The position numbers and the translations under genes were made by a program. 64,000 nucleotides of DNA from positions 19,254,922 to 19,318,921 of the forward strand of contig NC_092678.1 of NCBI RefSeq assembly GCF_964355755.1, written 5' to 3'. Every line of letters begins with the position of its first letter. Position 1 is the first letter of the stretch. The notes below the pieces were generated by a model. It was not told the DNA's origin. It made no database searches and saw only the letters and a list, made by a program, of their open reading frames with translations. Source of the DNA: Antedon mediterranea. Taxonomy: Eukaryota > Echinodermata > Crinoidea > Comatulida > Antedonidae. Shown here one piece after another: positions 57,170 through 64,000 of this stretch.

Positions 57170-57313
57170 AACTACAAAATGGCAAACGCTAGAATAACAC
57201 AGAAAACAACGATAAAGAAAGATCCATTTTAACGGATGTACTGAGAACATTTGTCTTCTTCTACAATTCCATTCTGAATGTCAATCAAATTCTCCAAACT
57301 TTTCGTCTCAAGT
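57170..57313 (-). pseudogene. MOXD1-like relic of exon 13 (copy F)
   Basis: The minus strand keeps ETKSLENLIDIQNGIVEEDKCSQ, which aligns with exon 13 of B-E, then stops after a few residues. The start of the exon and its acceptor are gone, and no upstream exons of this copy are seen to the right. It shows that the array once reached further right. Confidence 0.7.
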
Positions 57314-57314
57314 T

Positions 57315-58850
57315 ATTTGAAATGGTACATTCCAATTACAAAGGCTTCGAGTACCACGTGGTGCGGTTCATGACAACTCATCGTCACCGTCTTTATTATG
57401 TAACAGCACTGTATGTGTGCATTTACACTATATTTGGCGAAGTTAAACCTTTTTGACAGGACCAAAATATTTTTTTAAAGGCTGTACACACCAGGACTAG
57501 TTCTATGATGAAAAATTTCAGATTTATTTTGTTTTATGTAGGAAAATGTGTATCTTTTTGTCGACGCGTCGATCATTATCGAACCCACGACCTTCAGATC
57601 ACTAGCCTGGCGTTCATAGGCCTACCTCTCTAGAACACAAAGCTTGCGCTGATGGCTACGGGTTAGATTCGCGCCCAAATAAGCAGCTGGTACTTCACCA
57701 GGATTGCAATTGTTTGTATTTGTAGAGTAGTTTCGCGTCAGGATGTGCCGAGTAATTGGTAAGATGTTTTGCCCTACTCTGGCATAATTTATACTTTATA
57801 TTAAGTACATTGATAATAAAAACACAACTAGTGTAAATGGTCTTTAAAACGAAGTAGATATTTTTACCACATCGTGGCAAAGCATGGAGCATTTACTTAC
57901 AAGCAGGAAAATTAAGGAAAGGAAGTAGAGAGATAGACAACGAGTCTGCATGCAATGATTCTTAAAGGTTGTGAACTATATACAATGTTTCCAGGACAGG
58001 AATGCAATTATACTATACAATCTTAACCCGGAGACATCAATCAATACCGATAATCACTCAATTATAGCAGCTTACAGTTAGTTCTCAAATAAAAACAAAT
58101 TTCTTTTTCTGAAATAATACATAATTAATAAAAAAAAAAAAGAGGGACCCCACTGGAAGCTTAAGCTTTAAAATGTGGGGTCTAGGCAACATAAGTATGA
58201 TAAGAAACATGTAAAAAAAAACAATGATAATGAACAAAAAAAGGCATTTAACTTAACGAATGCAGTCGCTACCGACATTACGTGGTCGATTCACCATGCC
58301 TTAATTACAAAAACAATACAAAAGAATACCTTTATTTAACTCTTTGTTTTCTTCCATGGTTTAACGGATAACTTGGTTAGATAGAACTTCGTCACTATTA
58401 TTGTATATGCATTTCAAGGGTTGAATAGTATAATATAGATAGGGATACATGATGTTACGATCAAAGGCCTACAATGTAGAACTACTTGATGATGGTCCAC
58501 AAAATATGAAAAGGAGTATGCTTTTTACTACTTGCAGATAAAGGAATGAATGGTATGGAACGCAACAAACACCTGTTTACAAATCATGTCTCTTTTTTGC
58601 TCAGACAACACAGGTTGATTGCGCCTGCTCAATTTGCCTTTAGTGATTGGCTCTGTCTAAGAACATGGAAAACAGTATCATTTGTCCATGTTAAGAATGT
58701 AAATCAAGATTAACTTTCAGAACAGTCTGCGGCTTTCATAAAAAGATTGTAGGCCTATATCTACTTAGAATTTTCAGATTGTTGACTTTATTGATGATCG
58801 TTTACACCCACTGGATGATTCGGCTTTATGTATTCTTTCTCCCTTGAAAC
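57315..58850. other. Gene-poor sequence
   Basis: I see no supported gene in this stretch. It contains short AT-rich runs and a poly(A)-type run at about 58130-58141. Confidence 0.5.
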
Positions 58851-59400
58851 GTTTTACGTCATTCCGACATTACGCTTTCCACAATGTTCTGTTTTTTTTT
58901 TTGCGGGATGGTTTGTTATTGTACTAAAGTTTTCCTTTTCAATTTTTTTTAATTTGGTTTTTCTTTTGGTCTTCCTGGTGGCCTTTTTACTGTCCTTCCC
59001 GTTTGTTTCATTTGTTTAATTGGCAGTTCATCTGGTAGTCTAGTCATGTGTTCATATCATTTTAATCTGCTTCGTTTTACTCCATTCTTTTTGTTTTGTT
59101 ATCCTGTATATTTTCGCGTTCTATTTGATATTCATTATCTTTCGCAGCATTTTCCTGAAATATATCTATGATATCCTTTATTATTTTGTTGAGTACACAG
59201 TTTCCTGTTATATAACAATACTAGCTATAGGTCTATGCATCAAACCATCTGCATTTCACATCTGGTATGGACATTGTTTTGTGTTTTAGCGATGATTTTA
59301 ATTTATTATATGCCATAGCTGCTAGTGACTTGTTTTTGTTTTAATGTCTTTTTCTGCCGAGGTACTTGCATTCTTCCCATTTATTTTCTGTGTTTCTTGG
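58850..59400 (-). mobile_element. Non-LTR reverse transcriptase relic
   Basis: The minus strand contains SLAAMAYNKLK-like and KWEECKYLG-like segments with stops and frameshifts. It matches the element at 1-640 closely at nucleotide level (for example 'tatatgccatagctgctagt'). Confidence 0.65.
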
Positions 59401-62400
59401 AAAATTGAATTTATAATTTCACTCTTCCCTGGTAAAATAAAACTAACACACTGCAATACTTTATTTCAGAATATACAGGATTTTAATGAGAACTCCATAC
59501 CTGTATAGAAGTTAACAATACTTATGTTAAGTGACAGTTTTTTGTTTGTTTATCATTTGAACCACTATTCATCATAAAGAAGATGTTTCTACATCGAAAT
59601 GGTAAAAATGTGACAGATTTAAAACTAACAATATCTTAATAACTGTAATAACACTTGGCCTTTGATGTAATGCCATTTTAAGGGACCAAACTGCGTCTAA
59701 CTAAACGCACACATCAAAGCTTTACTTAGTAGGCCTAGAATTTCATCGTGGCTTACAATTCAAAACACCATATAGGCTATTTCATATATCACGTGTTTAA
59801 ATCCACGCAATGTGATTGGGTAATAATCAATCTACAGTTTCCCACCTTCACTTCCCTTGCGGTAAACACACCGCGGCAATAAATATTATAAGCTAAGCCT
59901 ATTTTGTATATCATTGTATACGTGCATGCCCGTAGCCTACGTAGCAATCTGGTGAAACATAGTTTCGAGAGCCTAATACTAAAAAACGTTAAATTGCAAT
60001 AGTGTTGTACAATCCATATAACTATATACCTATATAGTATAGCACATCAGGGAAGAGTTAAATTACATTAGTTAGTAATTTAACTCTTCCCTGAGCACAT
60101 GCTGTAGTAAAAACCAAATTCAGTGTTACAAAACGACAAATAGAAATCCGTTTCAGTTTCGTTAGATTTTAAAGCCGTAACAGTTGAAATGATTAAATTA
60201 GCACGTGGCGAGGTTTGATTATGGCGCGCTTTTCGACATCGCCGTTTCTTTATTATGGTCACATTTAGTTAATATGACGTAGTATTATAATTTCGGGTAA
60301 ATTATGTTAAAAATAAAATAAATTAAAAATGTCAAAAGTTAATGGCGCTCGTGTATGTATGTGAACAATGCTAGGTTAATCCACCCCATGTGGCCAGGTG
60401 CCTATTTTTGGTATATACTTAAATCATTTATAGTAGTACCACTGGGCTTACGTTTGATGTAAATATATCTGAATTCTTAATAACCAATTTGTTTTTATAT
60501 TAAAATAAAGGCAATGAAGTAGGGCCTATAATATAGAATAAAAGTTCGAGTGCCACAATTTGCATGAAGAAAGGGTAGGCCTATTGTGCCTAGAAATGGT
60601 AAAGTAACAAAAACCAATTACAATAAAACACACGTTATCTCCATTTTACAACAACCAATTTAAAATGTTCACATAAAATTAACGTCTATTTTGAAAATAG
60701 GACTTTTAACATCGAAAAAAAGACATAGTGTAGATCTTATTCACACAGTCAGCCCAGGATTTGCGTATCGTGCGAGTCTGGCTTACACTTCGGAGTTTTT
60801 CTAGGCAGTGTGAAACGGGCACACTTTTCTACTTTAGGTAATAAACCAGACATCTAAAAACAAAACTATTACTTCTCAGATTTTGATAGCTTTGCAGTTC
60901 CAACTCACTGCAAACCATTGTCCTAAACCAAACGTTCTTTGTCTAAGCATTAAGAAAAATAATATTTTAGATAATTCCCTACTTGGTTTAATTTTCCGGT
61001 TTTTATTTTCAAATCGGAAAAAAATGACGTGCAATAATAGAATGTTTTAAATTGTCACAAACTTCATATTCCAGCTTAACAAAACTAGATTATAAATATT
61101 AATAAATTAATAATGACGAGAATAAAAATATAATAATAAATCGATAAGAAAAACATATTTTTTTTGTAAATAGCCTACGTTCATACAGCGTACCAAAGTT
61201 TCATGATACGAATCTTTCTTTTAAATCTCTCTTTCAGAACACCTATTTTGGAGACGTCCCTCTTTTGGTCCCGCAGTGTCCCCTTAATACAGGTTTTACT
61301 GTAGTTGTTCGGTCGCGAATTGTCCCCTTAATAGATGTTTCTCTACTGTAATTATGAAACACTGTCCATCAACAGATGTGGGTATTATTGCAAACATATA
61401 TACAGGCGTAAATCATTCAAAACTGTACAGTGATTGGCTGTGTGAACGCACTTACTGAGTGTATGTGCGACCGGTTTATAGCAAACATATTAATAACTAA
61501 AGTGAATCCGGGAATCTCGCATAATGTGACCATGGCTTTATGAGAGTGTATAATTATTGTTTAAACAAATTTGTTGCTGATTTGAAAGAAGGCAGTACCA
61601 TGGAAACAACCACTATGAATCATACATTAAAAATTGATTTAACGGTTGGAAATATCTACATTATAAAAAAAAATAGTTAGAGCATTACATGAAATAAACT
61701 CAATAACTGCCTTTATAATCTCCTTGTACCTGCTCTGCGGTCGGACACATACATTCAGGGCTCTATTTAATCTTTTTCAAGCGTCCACTGGGAAAGTCAA
61801 CTGTAGAATTTATTGGCCCACAATAATCTAAGGACAAACTTGGTACCTAAATGAATTGGTATACAAATGTAGCTAGGAACATTGCATTCCATATTTAAAA
61901 AAGCTGAGCCGAGCTTGAAATGCAAATCCATGTTCAAGTTTAAAGACTAATTATCACCAGGTAACCATTCAATTTATGCATACCAGGTGATTGTTGTTGT
62001 GAATCAAGTATGTTTGTTTTCTCACAATCACATGCAGCATGGAAATATTTCTACTATTTCCCAATTTTATTTTTCATTGCTTTGCGTCGCCAAAAAAAGA
62101 AAGAAAAAATTGTGTGTAAACAAACACAGAAACTTTACAAAAATGTGGATTTACTGGGACCTTTCTTTCTTGAGGGCAGCAGATTCTAGCATCAAAAGTT
62201 AGTTATGTACACTTATAAACATTTTACAAACGATTTAGTAAATTTCATTCAGTTGATATTATTACATAATGGACATGAAAACTATTCTCCAAGTTTTAAA
62301 TTATTCCTGTGAGGAGTTGTGTGAATTGCTGGCTGCTGGCAGAGAATGAAAACAGCTAACGTTAAGATGATGCTGCATACATTTTGGTCCAAGCACGAGC

Positions 62401-62480
62401 TGTAAAAGAACGAAACAGAATCTGAAATTACAAGCTCATTTTCCAATGTCCAGTAAAACACACACAACTTGCCCATTCTT
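59401..62480. other. Gene-poor sequence with one perfect palindrome
   Basis: No gene is supported. A hairpin lies at 60048-60093 (see findings). The sequence is AT-rich, with scattered TAGGCCTA motifs. It could be the distal part of the UBE2N locus, but I did not find that gene's last exon. Confidence 0.45.
60048..60093. repeat. Perfect 19-bp palindrome, 8-nt loop
   Basis: The arms (cagggaagagttaaattac and its exact complement) flank 'attagtta'. Confidence 0.9.
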
Positions 62481-62489
62481 GCCAGTATA

Positions 62490-63262
62490 TTTGGTCCCGT
62501 AATGTTTTGTTTGGCACGGTACGGTCCCTTAATGTTTTGTTTGACATGGTCCCTTAATGTTTTGTTTGGCACGGTCCCTTAATGTTTTGTTTGACACGGT
62601 CCCTTACTGTTATGCTTGACACGGTCCCTTACTGTTATGCTTGACACGGTCCCTTACTGTTTTGTTTGGCATGGTCCCTTAATGTTTTGTTTGACACAGT
62701 CCCTTAATGTTTTGTTTGACATGGTCCCTTAATGTTTTGTTTGACATGGTCCCTTAATGTTTTGTTTGCTATTGTTTCTTAATGTTTTTTTTGACACGGT
62801 CCCTTACTGTTCTGTTTGACACGGTTTCTTAATGTTTTGTTTGACACGGTCCCTTACTGTTTTGTTTGGCATGGTCCCTTAATGTTTTGTTTGACATGGT
62901 CCCTTAATGTTTTGTTTGACATGGTCCCTTAATGTTTTGTTTGCTATTGTTTCTTAATGTTTTTTTTGACACGGTCCCTTACTGTTCTGTTTGACACGGT
63001 TTCTTAATGTTTTGTTTGACACGGTCCCTTACTGTTTTGTTTGGCATGGTCCCTTAATGTTTTGTTTGACATGGTCCCTTAATGTTTTGTTTGCTATGGT
63101 TTCTTAATGGGTTTTTTGACATGGTCCCTTAATGTTTTGTTTGACATGGTCCCTTAATGTTTTGTTTGTCCTTATTCTTAATGTTTTGTTTGACACGGTT
63201 TCTTAATGTTTTGTTTGACACGGTCTCTTAATGTTTTGTTTTACATGATCCCTTAATGTTTA
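62490..63262. repeat. 25-bp minisatellite, about 31 units
   Basis: Units are close to 'cccttaatgttttgtttgac' plus 'atggt' or 'acggt'. Sub-variants (cccttactgt..ggcatggt) recur at about 62649, 62849 and 63025, that is after 8 and 7 units, showing higher-order blocks. The right-hand end merges with the splice donor of the UBE2N exon. Confidence 0.92.
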
Positions 63263-63263
63263 C

Positions 63264-63404
63264 CTGTTTCAAGTGCTTGAGCCTCATTTGATTTCCATTT
63301 TTCAGCTACATCATTAGCAAGTGGGTCATCTGGGTTTGGTGCACTAAGTAATGCTTGAATCGATAGCAAAACTGTCCTGATTTGCAAAGCTGGGCTCCAT
63401 TTAT
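63264..63404 (-). CDS. UBE2N: UBE2N (Ubc13) exon, partial gene
   Basis: One 141-nt exon with AG acceptor and GT donor encodes [38 protein letters not shown] and AQALETG. This is the C-terminal half of the E2 fold of Ubc13, which with a Uev partner builds K63-linked ubiquitin chains. The catalytic-Cys exon should lie beyond the right edge and the last exon to the left; neither is seen here. The match to animal UBE2N is very close. Confidence 0.93.
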
Positions 63405-63509
63405 CTGAAATAATAATTATTATTATATAATTAACATATTTCACAAGTTGCACTTGTTAAATTCATGTATTAATTTCGTTGTAAAACTGATCTGACCTGA
63501 AACTGAACT

Positions 63510-63605
63510 ACGCTATCAAACTAGTAAAGTGTGATGTATCCACATATGGTAGTGATATGCCCAAATATGGCAGTGACATGACATCATCATGTCCATATAT
63601 GGGTC
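63510..63605. repeat. MITE-like repeat (family 1), partial
   Basis: Shows 'actagtaaagtgtgatg', 'atatggtagtgatatgccc' and 'catcatgtccatatatggg', as in other family 1 copies. It lies in the UBE2N intron and is cut off by a different repeat at about 63606. Confidence 0.6.
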
Positions 63606-64000
63606 ATTCCATCTCAGTTCACCCCAAAAAAAATGGAATTTTAAACCCTACCTCTTCCAATTTTGATGAAATTTGGTATATGGGTGATTCATAGCTATTA
63701 AAGCCAAAATTTCAAATTTTAACTTTATCGGACCAACGGTTTTCGAGATATCGCAATTTCAATTTTCGGTTTTTACGCAAAAAAGCGTGCGGCCGTCACG
63801 TTTCAAAGAGATGTATCTCGGGAACTATAGGTTCGATTTTAAAAACAAAGGTATTTTTGTAAAGGGGAGACCATAAGGAACCTAAATATACTAATTGTGT
63901 GTGTTTTATGTTAATTTTAAGTTGAATAAAACGTTGACATATATTTTGACCTTGAAATTGACCCCGTTGAACACACCCGATTTGTTGGTGACTATCACGA
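63606..64000. repeat. Unidentified sequence, probably an interspersed repeat
   Basis: Starts 'cattccatctcagttcaccc' and runs to the window edge without a supported gene. The abrupt join to the MITE-like copy suggests an insertion, but only one copy is in the window. Confidence 0.35.

Noticed and set aside
62282-62572. Minus-strand open frame with repeated [11 protein letters not shown]-like peptides
   Set aside because: It is generated by the 25-bp minisatellite; a 25-bp unit cycles through all frames.

Overview
This is an AT-rich, intron-containing metazoan genomic window. Gene content (KIF15 and UBE2N exons, a MOXD1/DBH-like monooxygenase array), non-LTR retroelements and frequent TAGGCCTA motifs suggest a marine invertebrate deuterostome, perhaps an echinoderm; that assignment is inference.

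The core (about 6.6-57.3 kb) is a head-to-tail array of DBH-like monooxygenase (MOXD1-type, copper type II ascorbate-dependent) genes, all on the minus strand. I rebuilt them exon by exon from reading frame and splice sites. E (49087-55962, 596 aa), D (39363-47899, 609 aa) and B (10427-20434, 607 aa) each have 13 exons, an open frame and all five expected copper ligands outside the third-site histidine. C (23095-37921) has the same 13 exons but a 1-nt loss at the end of exon 7 that shifts the frame before the second copper domain. Relics flank the array: the last two exons of a broken copy (9240-9851), an orphan first exon (6593-6877) and a decayed last exon (57170-57313). Paralogues resemble each other alternately: B with D and C with E at the 5' end, but C with D in 3' flanks. 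This points to duplication of gene pairs and/or gene conversion.

The paralogous introns act as aligned empty sites that date and delimit insertions: a 3,024-bp Helitron-like element with a second one nested inside it (C intron 1), a 3,001-bp element with long terminal inverted repeats and TAA target duplication (C intron 9), a nearly full-length non-LTR retrotransposon whose tail abuts a splice donor (B intron 11), several MITEs, and a pair of tRNA-like sequences (D intron 2). Intron 6 carries a 37-bp minisatellite and intron 8 a purine/pyrimidine tract in C, D and E but not B.

Left of the array (818-3520, minus) are eight exons of a KIF15-like kinesin covering the second half of the motor, the neck and the start of the stalk; its nucleotide-binding exons are not visible. 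Right of the array (56-63.2 kb) is mostly gene-poor sequence with retroelement relics, then a 25-bp minisatellite that runs into the splice donor of a UBE2N (Ubc13) exon at 63264-63404.
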